A stretch of DNA of 64,000 bases from the NCBI GenBank assembly GCA_014905825.1, contig JACGCN010000010.1, forward strand, positions 868,001-932,000, read 5' to 3'. The DNA is from Lyophyllum atratum. Its lineage: Eukaryota; Basidiomycota; Agaricomycetes; Agaricales; Lyophyllaceae. This document shows positions 1 to 12,031 of this stretch, piece by piece (within the stretch, counting starts at the first letter, position 1; each line of letters opens with the position of its first letter). The translations under genes and the position numbers were made by a program. The notes beneath the pieces were generated by a model that did not search any database, had not been told where the DNA came from, and saw only the letters and a program-made list of their open reading frames with translations.

Positions 1-652
1 GCGCCGCCGGCTTCATGAAATGAGAATTCAATGAAGAACCTGATACCGTGTCTGTACGGCGGCGCGTGAAGGCGCAACGAAGGTGGTCGAGTATGACCTG
101 CCATCAGAAACCAACGGTTCCTCCATCGAGCTATCGATGTGTAGACCGGTGCATGAACAGGGCCGTCGACCGTAGTATGCCCGACGCGCGAAAAACCGCT
201 CCTGGGGTCTGTGGAGGTAGGTTGTGGGCGTGCAAGCACGCGTCCATGTCGATAGAGTTGCCAGGCGACGCCAACGAACAAGTGTAGAACGAGCTGCCCA
301 ATCCTCACGGCGACTTTCAAACCCCAACGATGTGTGGTCCTCCCTTGGCCCGAAGACCAAGATCGTCAGACATTGCACAAAAGGGGTGTATTTCTGGTAC
401 GCCGCTTGGTGGATTACCACCAGGTCCCGCTAGGACCGATCAAGGAGGATTAGAATGCTCAGACCTTGGCCCGTTCGCGAGTGGAGGCTGAGAGCCCTGT
501 GTGCGGCGAACATCGCAGCCTTGAGTCTGCTGTGGTAAAGGAAAAGAAGGGGGTGGGAAAGCGCAAATTTATAGTGCCAGACCGGGAAATGCCGAAGCCT
601 TACGTCAGATGTAGCTTACAGATCTCATTGGTCGGGAGTCGGGACGGTCATC
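1..652. other. Left edge, no gene supported
   Basis: Short open frames exist on both strands, but none has recognisable protein character or intron structure. The stretch includes the 5' flank of the Cue3-like gene that starts at 653. Confidence 0.5.
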
Positions 653-2987
653 ATGGGGAACGACAGCATTTATCGTCTACCGCCTTACCCTTCAACGCAA
701 GCACGGAAATCTCTTTCTCCCACCCAGCTAGCTACTATCAATCAGACCATCTCATCATCTCTCCTCCAAACCATCGCTCTCCCTCCGTCAAAACGCGACT
801 CTCCAGCAGCGCGGACATTCCTCGCATCCTATGCAAAGGACACCGCTCTGCAGGTTCTCAAAGGCCTGATCTGGGAGCTGACCACTCTATCCAAAGATGA
901 TAAAATAATCCGAAAGCGGGCGCTTCTTCTCGCAGAAAAGATAGCATCCACATCGGGATTGGACATCCAGACTCTCCTCGATCTCTCAGTCGTTTACGCA
1001 CCCACCCACATCTCGCAAATAAAGTCGGTATTCCAAACAGCCGTAACCTCCGATCCGGCCCTCGTCCGAGCGGTAGAAACCAATCTCGTTCCCGCCTTCA
1101 CCCAACTCTTCAACCCAGCACAAGGTCTCTACGCGATCCGCAAGGCCTCGCATTGCATCGCCTCTTTCCTATACGCATCGCCCCCCGAAATCGTACGCTG
1201 CTTCTCCCACAGCAAAACCTTCATCCTAGCACTCGCGACGCTCTACGACCAAGGCCTCTCTACCATCGCACACTCATACGGAGGACTCTCCGTACTGAGG
1301 AACCAGAACACCAGCACCGTAGACGAATGGGAGCCGATCTGGGTGCAAACCAAAGTCGACCTCATCGACGCCTTCCACGCCATCATCACCACCCTCCTGA
1401 CCGACATCTCCTCCGCCTCAGGACGCTCTCTAGCCATAGAATCCGAGCGCACATTCGACATCATCTTCGCACTCCTGGAAATCCCCTCCTCCCCTCCCAA
1501 CATGCCCTCAATCCCGTATCTGGACCGCTCCCTTCTGACGGACTACCAAGAGTCGTACTCCCTTTCCCAAACGCTCGCCTCCGCTTTAAGGAACGCAGCC
1601 GAGAAAGACGCCCGCCTCGATCTCTTGGAATCGGCGCTCCAATCATTAGAGTCCGCCCCCGCCCCCGGCTCATCTTCAAGATCAAAAGACGCAGGCATAC
1701 TTAAGATCCTCATCAGGTCATCGGGAATCGCTCCCGGGATCGATAATCGTGGAAATGGGGGCACGGTGCGCTCGACGGGTTCCGGAGGGGTGAGTGTCGG
1801 CGGCAGCAAAGGGAAAGGACGAGCACCGGCACCAGCACCGTCTCAAGTGCCAGATATCGATCTGAAAGTCACGGAAGTACTTGATATTTTGCCTGAGCAC
1901 CCCTCGGAATATATCCGTGCATTACTCGAATATCCCTCGTATGACGGAAACCCGGAGAAGGTCATAGAAGCTTTGCTGGAGGGTACAGCACCGACGGCTG
2001 AGGCGCTTGACTCCGTTCATGGGATCGAAACTCTGAGCAGTCGGCCAGACGATGTGATGAACTTTGTGCAGGAGAGGAGAAACGCATTTGATGACGAGGT
2101 GATGGATGTGACACAGTTGAGGATGGGCAAGATGAGGTGTGTTCCGTTTCAGCTTTTTTCGGCTTACTGGATCGTCTAATGTCCGTCTAGGCAGGAGGAA
2201 TCGAATATCCTGAAAGATCGATCATTCATCGAGCAGATGAAGGCCGATATTCTTCGACGAGCCGAGGCAATCTCCGACGACGAAGACGAGGTCGACGAGA
2301 TCGACGTACCCCAACGAACCGCTAGAGGCAAGGGTGTTGTTCTCGCCTTCGATGAAGAGGACGAGGTGGGCGGAGCCAGAGGCCTCAAAATCGGAGGCGA
2401 CGGCGAGGAGAGTGATGAATCCGATCAAGGCGAAGAAGAGGACGAGCCACCGAAACCTCTGAACACCGAAACGATCCTGGAGCTGGCCTATATCCGCGAT
2501 ACCAAATTGTTCGACAGGGATGCTCAGACCCGAAGAAGTAAGGCGCGCGCGGACTTGAAGGCTGAGACTGGATGGAGCGATGAGCAGATCGAGGGGTGGA
2601 GGATCATGCTGGAGCGCAATGTCGGTTCATTTATATCGTTGTTTTCAATATTGCTCATCGAAACTCCTCATATAGCCACGCAAGGACAAGATACTGCAGA
2701 AGCATGCATTCGCGGGCAATCAAAACCGCATCGTAGCCGCAAGTACTAGCGGGGCTGCCGGTGGTCCAAGTGAAAGTCGCGGGGGGCGAGGTGGGCGCGG
2801 TGGTGGTGGCAGGGGTGGTAGAGGTGGTGGTAGAGGTGGCAGAGGAGGCGGCGGCGGGGGTGATGGTGCTAACAACGCGAGAGAACGTGCTTGGAAGGAT
2901 AAGAATAAAGCGAGTCGAGGGAATCATAACCGAAAAAGGGGGCACGACAAGAAGATGGCTCGAGGCGGGGCTGGCCTTCCGATTTGA
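653..2987 (+). CDS. CUE3: CUE-domain protein, ASCC2/Cue3 family
   Basis: Exons are 653-2136, 2191-2620 and 2676-2987, giving 741 aa. Introns are 54 and 55 nt; the first ends TCTAG and the second starts GTCGGT and ends ATAG, and both keep the frame. An alpha-helical N-terminal region is followed by a CUE ubiquitin-binding domain at about residues 405-444 (LPEHPSEYIRALLEYP), then an acidic stretch. The second junction reads ERNPRKDKILQKHAFAGNQN, which is typical of the family. The tail is Gly/Arg-rich and ends RGNHNRKRG...KKMARGG, the conserved C-terminus of ASCC2/Cue3. Family members bind ubiquitin as part of the ASC-1/RQT complex, which splits collided ribosomes in ribosome quality control. 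The gene converges on the RPA3 gene with about 105 bp between stops. I am sure of the family; the role is inferred from homologues. Confidence 0.9.
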
Positions 2988-3092
2988 AGCTGCCCAGGCT
3001 CGACTCCGAATACAGGATGCTTTCATTTTTGTTGGTACACATAAATTGAATACATGGCGATGCTAAAAAACCAGGGTAATATGATCGAGTCC

Positions 3093-3583
3093 TCATGTGA
3101 ACATCCGAGTATAAAAGCGCGGGTCATGAATCAGCTCGATCGTATCGTTCACGAGCTTCATATCTGCATACCCTGGATCAGCGCACCGATCATCCATCGC
3201 TACGGACACGAGAACACACCAAGGTCCGGTCCCAGATCAATCAGCGACATCATCTTTATCGTCGTCGCGTCCACCACCTTCCCTACCACCTCGACATACG
3301 AGTCGCCCACGATCACATCCTTCGTCCCCCCTTCAGCCAAATTTCCAGTCACATAGATTACTTGAAACGCACCCGCAACAGCTGCACCGTCACCTCGCCG
3401 CCATCAGACGCTTGCACCGTGACGAAATCTGCATTTCGCTATCGTTTGTCTCTAAGTTCCCCAGGACGTCCGCAGGGCAAAGAATAGGCTAACCTGCAGA
3501 GGCTTTCCTGTGAGCCTCACTGTTTTCCCGACAAAATCTGGGAGACGAGCAGAATTAACGCGCGTTGAGACGGGTTCGGCCAT
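3093..3583 (-). CDS. RPA3: Replication protein A subunit 3 (RPA14)
   Basis: This small four-exon gene is easily missed. Exons run 3583-3494, 3438-3373, 3319-3220 and 3172-3093, giving 111 aa, the usual size for RPA3. Introns are 55, 53 and 47 nt with GT-AG ends. The N-terminus (STRVNSARLPDFVGKTVRLTG) and the C-terminus (MKLVNDTIELIHDPRFYTRMF) match the pattern of fungal RPA3: one OB fold followed by the helix that packs into the heterotrimer core. RPA is the eukaryotic single-strand DNA-binding complex for replication, repair and recombination in the nucleus. The third intron uses a late acceptor (ACGAAG) because the earlier AGs break the frame. That junction is the least certain part. Confidence 0.85.
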
Positions 3584-3940
3584 GGGGAGGTGGTGGTTTA
3601 AGGGAAGAAAACGCGTCGGTGGCGTGGGACACAAGATAAATTTGGCTTTCGCACGCGCCGCGCACGCGTCGGGCTTGTCTCTTGCCTAGTCTCATGATAG
3701 CCATATGTTGGTCCCGTCGCGCACCTTGCAATTGGTGAGGACAGCGAAGTCGTTTCAATTGATTTCTTCTTTCGGGGACGATCATTTTATCAGTCATTTT
3801 ATTGGCCGGGAACATTCACAATCCTCGATACGATACTATACGAGTCAGGACACTAGAGACTACAAGACTAAAGGGAAACGCCCACTGCCTCTAAATGAAC
3901 GATGGGGTAGCGAAAGAAGGTTCTTGGTGGCCACGGTGGT
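3584..3940. other. RPA3 5' flank
   Basis: Promoter side of RPA3. Long open frames on both strands here run on into the tandem array and look fortuitous. No other element seen. Confidence 0.5.
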
Positions 3941-4590
3941 GCCGGTAGAAGCAAGGTGCAACTCCGCGGGTATATATGCACAGGAGGGTGCATGCCGGTG
4001 GTTGTCTTGTGGACGGAAGGCGGGAACGAAAGCTAATCCCATGAGACAGAAGGCGCCGAGTCGGATCCGTAACAAAGAGGACACACCCAACGCCCAATTG
4101 GATGGTATAGAAAGGAAAGAGTATGAACGAAGGCGCCAAGGTGGAGCATGGCGGGTATACTTGCACGCAGGAGGGCGCACCCCGGTGGTTGTCTTGCGGA
4201 CGGAAGGCGGGAACGAAAGCAAATCCCATGATACCGAAGAAGTCGAGTCGATCGTAGCAAAGAGGACACACCCAACGCCCAATTGGATGGTATAGAAAAG
4301 AAAGAGTAAGAACGAAGGCGCCAAGGTGGAGCATCGCGGGTATATTTGCACGCAGGAGGGCGCACCCCGGTGGTTGTCTTGTGGACGGAAGGCGGGAACG
4401 AAAGCTAATCCCATGATACCGAGGAAGTCGAGTCGATCGTAGCAAAACGGAAGCATCCAAGGCCCAATTGGATGGTAGAGAAAGAAAGACTTGAAAAGAA
4501 AACGCCAAGGTGGAGCATTGCGGGTATATTGCTACGCAGGAGGGCGCACACCGGTAAGTCGGGAACAAAGCAAATCCCGGGGATACTGAG
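3941..4590. repeat. 184-bp tandem repeat array, about 3.5 copies
   Basis: The landmark GCGGGTATA recurs at about 3967, 4151, 4336 and 4520, a spacing of 184, 185 and 184 bp. Each unit also carries a run reading GGTGGTTGTCTTG, then GGCGGGAACGAAAGC, then CCCAATTGGATGG. The first and last copies are diverged or incomplete. Because the period is close to but not exactly divisible by three and stops are rare, long pseudo-ORFs appear on both strands. They are not genes. Confidence 0.9.
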
Positions 4591-6106
4591 ACAAATTGTT
4601 GCTTGAGGAGAGGTGGATGCCAATGAGGACCGAGAACGAGAAATAGATAGTCGCTGGAGAGGGCCGCAGATGGATACCAGTTAAGCCCAGAGAATATGGT
4701 AGAGGCTCGTCAGCCTCAAACCGTTCTCCTCCAGCTACAGGATGCGCATATTTCTATAAATCGACTATCAGCATGAAGGTCAGCAGAGCGATAGACCTCG
4801 ACGATGAATAGAGAGACTGACCTTGGTTGGAAGCTGCCTCGCCAAGTAGAAGGGAGGACGTCCCAGATATCATTCGCCCGAAGATACGAGGTTCCGCCAT
4901 TTTCACCCCTCCTACCATACGTGGAAGTAACGACTACTACAGTCAGAAAGGTTCTGAGAGCGAAAACAAAGGTCAATGAAGAGCGTGAGTGAAGAAAGGA
5001 GAGGACAAACCTTTACGGGATATCACCTTGCTAAGAAGGAACGGAGGACGTCCTAGAACTCATCGCCCAAATGAGCCTAGGGATCGCCATTTGCACCCGT
5101 CCTACTACACTTCCTGGTGATAGCCAGCGGGCCACATGGAGAGCGTGGAGATGACGTCGGAGAAGTTGGAAATGATAGATGACCGATGACCGAGCCGCTG
5201 TAGACTGACTCTACCAGAAGACTTCGACGGCGGTCAGCACAGTCTTCCAAGGGCGAACGATAGAACGACGACAGACCTTGTCATCTGCTCAGCAAACTGA
5301 GATGAAGTATATACGGATGTGTGTTGACGTTGGTCTACCACACGGAGATCTGAAGAGTCGATGATGGTCAGCCACCGCGTCTGAAGTAGGAGCGACGACG
5401 ACGACTGACCTTGGAGCTGAGGCTGGGGGTCATATCCTCCAGGCTGTGCGATTTTGGGCCGACCAGCGGCGGACAGCTAGGCGGGGTTCGAGGGTACCAG
5501 TAACGAGGATGAGCGGATGGTCAGGTATGAGAGTACTATGAGGGAGCAAATGGAGCAAAGGTTGTGACCACAAACAGCCTGCCGGTGCCATCCCAGTGGG
5601 ATGCATAGCGACGACACTGAGGATGATGGTGGAAGGGGGACAAGAGGCGGCTTGAGGATGACTGTGGTCTGGCTCGCTATTTAACCATCGACTCTGACAG
5701 CGGCGGCTGACCCAAGGCCAGCCCGATCGTTCTCCAAGTCTCACTTTGACCACGATCCGAGGACTGCATAACGTGGCGCATGGGAATAACCTCAAGCCTG
5801 GTCGTAATACGGTATAAATACGCACTGCAGTGAATAAGAATCAGCGTCATTTTCCGCCAAGTCTACTATGAATGCTCACATCTGCTTCTAAATGAGTGAC
5901 TGATGACTCGTAGTTTCGTCGATCACTAGCACTGCCAGGAGTCCCCAGCCGAGGGTTCCGCCAACTGTACATAGAGTAAAAGCGTCGTAATGGTATAACT
6001 TCGTCACGCAGATAAATGAAGTCGCGCGTGTACTGGGTAAAAGAAATGACCTTCTACGTCTGGTATACTCGTTTTCCCGTGAAGTCCGAATTCCTGCATT
6101 GTCTGT
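4591..6106. other. Intergenic, no gene supported
   Basis: About 1.5 kb between the tandem array and the 3' end of the sorting nexin gene. Short phrases recur, such as GACTGACCTTGG at about 4816 and 5407, and there is a diverged direct repeat (listed separately). No protein with family character and no RNA gene was recognised. Confidence 0.5.
4846..5110. repeat. Diverged direct repeat, two units of about 75 bp
   Basis: A block at about 4846-4922 (GGAGGACGTCCCAGA ... CATTTTCACCCCTCCTACCA) recurs at about 5036-5110 (GGAGGACGTCCTAGA ... CATTTGCACCCGTCCTACTA). The second half of each unit is close to an inverted counterpart of the first (GGAGGACG versus CGTCCTAC), so each unit may fold. Origin unknown. 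Confidence 0.6.
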
Positions 6107-8739
6107 TCACCAAAACCTTCCAAAAACACTCCCACGCGCCGCTGGCCCCAACAGGAGCCCTACACCTCCTTGGATAGCTACACTGACCGGCCTCATTGGC
6201 GCGGAATCGAAAACATGCGGACAGGGCTGCAATAGAGGCTTGGCAGTCAACCGCGGATTTTCTAACTCGCGTTCGTATCTTGACGGCTGGCGCGGCGACT
6301 CCGCAAGCTCGTCAAACATGGGTGGGTCGAATGCCCGTCGAGCAGCGTTGAGACGATTCAGAACCTGTAAATGGCACGTAGAATGAGACATCTTTCTCTT
6401 GAAAAGTTAGAATACGCGAACCTGCTCGTAGAATTGGATCTCCCCATCCAGGTGCTCTTGAGTCAGCGTGCGGAAATCTTCCAGTTTCTGGGTGTGATAT
6501 GTCTCCATTTCCGCCATAGTGGTATTTAATACGGTTTCGCAGCGTGCTGCCATCTCTTCGTCTGCCTAGCGATACGTCAGCTGAAGGTAAACGGTGAAAG
6601 GAAGGATCTTACTCGACCGCCTCGAGTCTCTTCTAGGTAGCGAGAAAGGGTCGACTTGTGGGTGGTTATTATGGGCTATAAACAGTCTAGGTCAACTATA
6701 GAAACTCTGAATCGTACGAAAGGTTCGTACCTCATATAAGGAAGAGGGGTGAGCCGCTCCTTTGAGAGACTCGTGGGTTGCAAGCTGTGTTCGCCTCGCC
6801 TACATTTCGTGACTTCAACGGGCGGCTCTGACATCAAGCAAAAGGAAGACGGACATGGTCGTCGTATAGATCGGCGACGCTTTGGAGACTTTCGGAGGTT
6901 TTTTGCATCGCCTTTGTGAGCTTTAGACATTCTCATGATATTTTGAGTCTTGTCTCTTCGGGAGTTCCTGATATGAATGCTTTACCTTGACAGCCTTCGC
7001 GCCAACACCATGCTCCTTCATCGTTAAGCAGACCTTCACTCTTGACGTCATATAGGTTATCTTCCTCAGTTACCCCTGTCATAGGAGCGGAAGCCAGTGG
7101 TTTCGATGTGATCAATGAGAGAAGCGAATACGCCAACAATCTTTCCGCTTCGGACATCTCTTTTGCACCAACCATTAGTTTTGTGTCGTAGATCAAATGA
7201 TGCGAAATCTCACCGACTCTCGCGTCCCGCACACGCCCAAATATATTCCGCAGGCCTTGGACGCCCTTTCCCACAGCTTTCGTATGCATGTCGAATCTAT
7301 CTATAACCTCTTCTGCATCCTCCGCGTCGAGATTAAACGCGGGGTGGAATACGCGTGCATAGAATGTCGGCCCTGCAGCCGGCATGGCGAGATGTTGCGG
7401 CATCAATCGCGTCCATTCCTACACACGCACCTTCTCAGCATCAACATATCCGTCAGACCAAAACCAAAGCACGCTCACCGCATCACTTTCGCATCCCAAG
7501 AAGAATGTCGTAACCTCGGCGTATCTTGCAATGGGATGCCTGATAATCTTCCCAATATACCGTTCCAGATCTCCACGCCTCGCTTCGACGAAGTCTTCAC
7601 TGAACCTCCCAGCATATTGCTTCTCCGGTAACGGCGGAAGGGCGATACCAGGGAGACGTCTAGTCAAAGCAGTATGTAGAATGACGAAGTGGGAAAACCT
7701 TCGATATACCGTTATGCGAAGAGGTGATTCCAACGAGAGGTCCTGCTCTGTATATTCATCTGCGTCGTTCTCTTCATCCTCAGAAATAGGAGGCGATTGG
7801 AAAAGAGAAGTCACGCTATATACCGTAAAAGCGCCTGCCAAAACCGATGTACGCTTGGAGGGAGAATGAACAAGGACACGAAACGGAGGGATCTTCTCCT
7901 TCCATGATGGGCCAGCATCCACGAAATGGCGATCTGCCTCGCCCAAACCTAGTCGGCTAAACCTATTGCTCTCTTCTTCATCGAATGTTGCGTCGGTCGC
8001 ATCCCGATTGTGGCTCGGGCGTGTAGTGGGAGGAGTGACAACAGTCTCAGCAGGTGTGCCCTTCAGAACAAACTCCTCAGCACCACTGGTCACAAAGCTC
8101 GAGAAGCGGTTGAGGCTCTTGCCTCCTAATAGACTTTGTCGGAAGCTAGGAAATGCACCCCGCCACTCGCCTGTGTTTTGAGGAACGAGTGGTTGGGGTG
8201 CAGATTTGGGCGACCCACGAGGAGTTATATCATTTGCATCCGAGGAAGGCTCCTTTCCTCTCTGATGCGTTGAGTTCGCTGGTAGTTGCAAATTCGGTGC
8301 AGGTGTAAACTCAGAGGTGAACTAAGTCGTAAAGGCCAGGTGTCAGAGTTTGTAACAGACCTAGAAGACGACTAAAACGCACTGTATAGTAGCTCCTAGG
8401 CAACAATCCGATTTCCCCAACCGAGTTCTTCACCAAACTCCACCCATCAGCCAGATCCTCCTTCACAACTTCCAGAGCATCTCCTGCTCCAACACTGAGC
8501 TCTCTGAACTCTGCTTTCCCTTCAAAGTCATAGAGTGCCCTAGCAGAGCGAAGGGTTTCCTCGGCGTCGTGGTCAGGCTCTTCGTCAGACAGAGATCCGC
8601 CTGCAGTTGAACCCGATTCCAGATGCTCTGTCCACGCAGTAGATGTGTTGATCCCCGCATCAAATTCAGATATGGGGCGCTGGAAGATCGCGTTGGATGT
8701 AAGTGGGGTGATTTTCGAAGCTCTGGGAAGGGTGGCCAT
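6107..8739 (-). CDS. SH3-PX-BAR sorting nexin (SNX9-like)
   Basis: Eight exons: 8739-8383, 8321-7479, 7418-6986, 6931-6855, 6799-6731, 6675-6613, 6565-6422 and 6364-6107, for 747 aa. All seven introns are 47-61 nt and GT-AG. Residues about 66-119 form an SH3 domain (ALYDF at the start, GLLPRSYYT at the end). Residues about 263-398 form a PX domain, with the phosphoinositide-binding RRFSHF strand and PPLPEKQ loop. The rest is a coiled BAR domain (KAMQKTSESLQSVADLYDDH, then MAEMETYHTQKLEDFRTL). The domain order is that of the SNX9 group, which senses membrane curvature and phosphoinositides on endocytic carriers and endosomes. Membrane role is inferred from the family. The start is the only Met upstream of the SH3 in frame. 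Confidence 0.9.
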
Positions 8740-9180
8740 TCAGTCGACGCTGCTAGTGTCGATATCCGACTTCCAGATTCTGCCAAGGCGTTTACGAGCT
8801 AAAATGTCGCGAGTGTGTAGAGGATCGCTGGAAGCATTCGAAGAGAAGGTGGTTGCGCCGTTGTGGTCGAATCCAACAAGAGATCATATCTAATCAGATA
8901 CTTGAACCATGACAAGCACCGATGCTCTTCAACATGGCATCTTCAGCGTGAAAATCGAGCAAGCGAGAGAGAACGTATTAGATATTGGTCCAACAGGTTG
9001 CTATAAAACAGTAAGAGCTGTGTCAAGTACTAAAACAAACTTGGCGACCATTTGAAGGTATACATGTAGATGTAAAATATCCAATCGACAAGCCGCCATG
9101 GAAAAAAAATGATCTTGGATGGGCATAAACGCTAACGGTCAAGAGTCATTGTCTACGAATTACTTTCCTCCGTGCATGTC
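8740..9180. other. Intergenic between sorting nexin and MP1
   Basis: 440 bp holding the promoter of the sorting nexin gene and the 3' flank of MP1, both transcribed leftward. No other element seen. Confidence 0.5.
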
Positions 9181-10864
9181 TCATTCGTCATCTTCAGGAC
9201 CCGGCTTCCCAGGATATATACATATCATGGATGCGTCTGGTGGACCATAAGGATTGTCGGCACTGGCAATCAAATCGGCCTCTGTTAAAAGCTTGCCAGA
9301 CCTGGACGACCCCTCAATCTTAGGCGACTCCTCAGCTTTAGATGACTCCTCAGCCTTAGATGACTCCTTCCCAGGATATATACATATCATGGATGGGTCT
9401 GGTGGACCATAGGGATTGTCGGCACTGGCAATCAAATCGGCCTCTGTCAGGAGCTTGCCAGACTTTGACGACCCCTCATTAGATGACCCCTCGGACTTGG
9501 ACGACCCGCCGTTTGACGATCCCTGCTCTTTGGCCTCGGCACCTGAAGGTAGTCCCTGGATCAAGGGGTAGGGATCGAGCGCGTTTTGGTTGCGGTCACC
9601 AAAAGGCTTGGTCCCGTACCGGCTAATGGCGGAGTCAACGATGGTCAAAACGACCTCCTTGAATGATGGACTCTCGATGATATTAACCAGTTGGGACCAG
9701 ATGCCTTGTTGGATGTCGAAATACAACGCGCTCAACTGAGGATCCAGTCCACGTTGAACGAGAGCAGCGTCGTCGACATTGGAGAGCGTCTGGGGAACTG
9801 CTGGGGGGCTAAGGAGGTCGCCGCTTATGGGTGTCGCTACGCGTCACGTCAGTATTTCGATATGATTAGGAACAACTTGTAACGTACTACGATTCTTTGC
9901 TTGGCATTCCCGGATCCAATGTGCGTAGAGTTGCCTTACAGCCTGATTATCTTGGGTTCTTGCAGCCGACATATCTTCACGCAGTCTAGGGGGTATACCG
10001 GCGACGGCTAAGGCCTTATCGAACGTCCACTCCTTTGTTTTCGGATAAGGGACATTACGCGTATAATTGATGACCATGTACGCCTTATCCATGTCGGATA
10101 GCTGTGTGTTGATCTTGACGTGAACGTTTTCAGCGTTGAACTTGCTTGGCACGAAGTACCTAAAAACGCTGTGAGACCAGAAACTGGAATAACACTTCAT
10201 GGACTCCTACATGATGGAATCCTCATAAACTTGGTGGTAGTTTGATACGTCCTTGCTGCCATATGCACCGAGAATCTGGTCAAACCGGTCCTTTTCCACG
10301 CCTTGGGTCTGCAGGTAGTACGAATGGGCCTCGCTGGGGATGAGCTTAACGCTTCCACGTGCAGTTCGATGTTCGTGTTGTAGCCCTAACGCATGGCCCC
10401 ATTCGTGGAGAATCGTTCCGCGATCGAGCTCTGAGATCTGAGGCGAATCTTGGATCCAAGAAAGGTTCATAGTCGGCTTGTTCGAGGCAATCGTCAGAGC
10501 AGCCTTGCCTACGGCACTCCATGTCCCTAGATTGCTTTCAAAGCCAATGCGAATCATGGCGCCTTCGTCGTAATCGTCTTCGCGCTGCAGTGTAAGATTG
10601 GCGTAACGCGTCCATTCAGGAGCGACAGCGTCAACGGCTGCTTGTTGATTCTCTGTGCCACCAAAGAACGAGTAGCTGATAGTCTGCAGTCGCACATCAG
10701 CAATGAACTGGCTCAAGACAGAATAATATACCCACCGAACCATTCTCCCAGAGCAGAAACACTCCTTCTACGACATTGCCGGTCTCACCCAAGATTTCGG
10801 GTGCGATGCCACACAGGCCTGGGGTAGTAACGTTCGAAGCTGGTGTGTCAGAGAGATAGGACAT
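9181..10864 (-). CDS. MP1: astacin-like zinc metalloprotease with C-terminal QQG module
   Basis: Exons 10864-10736, 10683-10211, 10159-9888 and 9836-9181 give 509 aa; introns are 51-52 nt. Residues 136-148 read HEWGHALGLQHEH, the metzincin zinc site HExxHxxGxxH followed by the E typical of astacins. A Met-turn (DSIMYFVPSK) sits across the second intron. I see no signal peptide, so the protein is cytosolic or leaves by another route. From about residue 318 a different domain begins: LVQRGLDP, then DIQQGIWSQLVNIIESPSFK and a second helix. This is the same module that fills the long gene at 58269-62549. The tail is Ser/Lys/Glu-rich and holds a near-perfect internal duplication (LLTEADLIASADNPYGPPD) separated by SSKAEE repeats. 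MP2 lies head to head, 1.17 kb away. Protease fold is sure; substrate unknown. Confidence 0.85.
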
Positions 10865-10922
10865 GGGGGTGCTTGGAGTTCAAGTTTCGATTTCGGTGAG
10901 CTTAACCACACGTTAGGGACGG

Positions 10923-10930
10923 TATTTATA
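10923..10930 (-). promoter_or_regulatory. TATA box of MP1
   Basis: TATAAATA on the minus strand, 59 bp upstream of the chosen MP1 start codon. The spacing fits a short 5' leader and supports the start at 10864. Confidence 0.55.
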
Positions 10931-11979
10931 AGGGCACACCATGACCTTGGCCATACAGCCCTAGCCCAGTCCCAAAACCAGCAGCGTCAGGTCGTCGTCA
11001 CTTTAACTCCACGTCGAGCGGAGAATACGTCACGTCCCACAACAGATTGAATGGAAGGTGGATTTGGCAATGACAGGAGGGACCAGGGGGCCATTCTTCC
11101 TGTCGCGGTGGTGCAGGAGAAGGGCATGCGTTGTTGGTCGGAATTTCGGAGAGATTAGATAAGATCAGATTCCCATGTTCAAATTCGGAGTCCGATTCAG
11201 AAGGGTTTCCGCCGACCTCCTGGAACCTGTTCCTCCATATAGATACCCCTCCCACCCCGCGTCGAAGCCAAGTCTTGGAAATCAAAGGGGTGACTGATTC
11301 ACCGTGCCATAAACGAGCGCGTCATCACGCTCCTCATCATTGTCCAGTAACACACATATTCGTCCTGTTCGCAAAGGGTGGTCGGCGCTGGAGGCATCCG
11401 GCAAAGAATTGAGGGTAAGATATTTGGCTGGCATCTCGAAAGCAAAGGGCTCTGATGGGAGTCCTGAATTACCTTGTGACCGCTACTGGCTATACCTGTC
11501 CTGGATTTTATCGCCGCCGCTCATGATCATGCCACCAGGTCAAGAATTCATGCCACCAGGTCCCAATCTGTGAACTCGCCCTATGAAGGTACTGATGCAC
11601 GAAAGAGTGGACTACAGGGTGTTTCCTTCTCCCAACCCCCTGTTCAAACGCGTCTGCTCCTACATCTCATAACTTATGGGCGTCGAACTTCATCAGGCTG
11701 CCTAGAAATACCTCTCGACTCTTTCGAACGTTTCCTTGGATATTTAATAGGGAAGACGATCCTCCTTGAAGGCAAAAACGGCCCCGCCCCTTACGTTCTC
11801 GGAGTATGTGGTATGGTAACTTGGGCGCGACTGCGTCCTCGGCTTACGTGCGTTCCTAGCCTTTCAACACCGAAAAGATCCTGACCTTCAAGCCCCAGAT
11901 TTTGGCTTCTCCTTTTCCTGGCCTGAATTTGTTCGTTTTGGTCCCATGATGCCTGGTCAAGGAGACGCGTTTTGGTAAC

Positions 11980-11987
11980 TATAAGTA
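11980..11987 (+). promoter_or_regulatory. TATA-like box of MP2
   Basis: TATAAGTA lies 45 bp before the ATG at 12032. The alternative ATG at 11972 sits upstream of this box, so 12032 was taken as the start. Confidence 0.45.
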
Positions 11988-12031
11988 GGTTGATAAACCT
12001 TTCGCTGTATGCATTCCATCTCCATCTTAAC

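Larger units (their letters stand above)
10865..12031. other. Divergent promoter region between MP1 and MP2
   Basis: 1.17 kb separating two paralogous metalloprotease genes transcribed away from each other. It contains TATA-like boxes near both ends and a short direct repeat (ATGCCACCAGGTC at about 11529 and 11550). Open frames here have no protein character. Confidence 0.6.

Noticed and set aside
1153..1704. Arg/His-rich ORF inside the Cue3-like gene
   Set aside because: Frame shadow of the real gene.
3705..4568. Overlapping long ORFs on both strands
   Set aside because: They lie in the 184-bp tandem array and repeat with it; no family character and no introns. Chance frames from a low-stop repeat.
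3941..4590. CRISPR-like array
   Set aside because: Units are contiguous 184-bp repeats without unique spacers, in a eukaryotic genome.
11972..12031. Upstream ATG of MP2
   Set aside because: It precedes the TATA-like box at 11980, and MP1 has no matching N-terminal extension.
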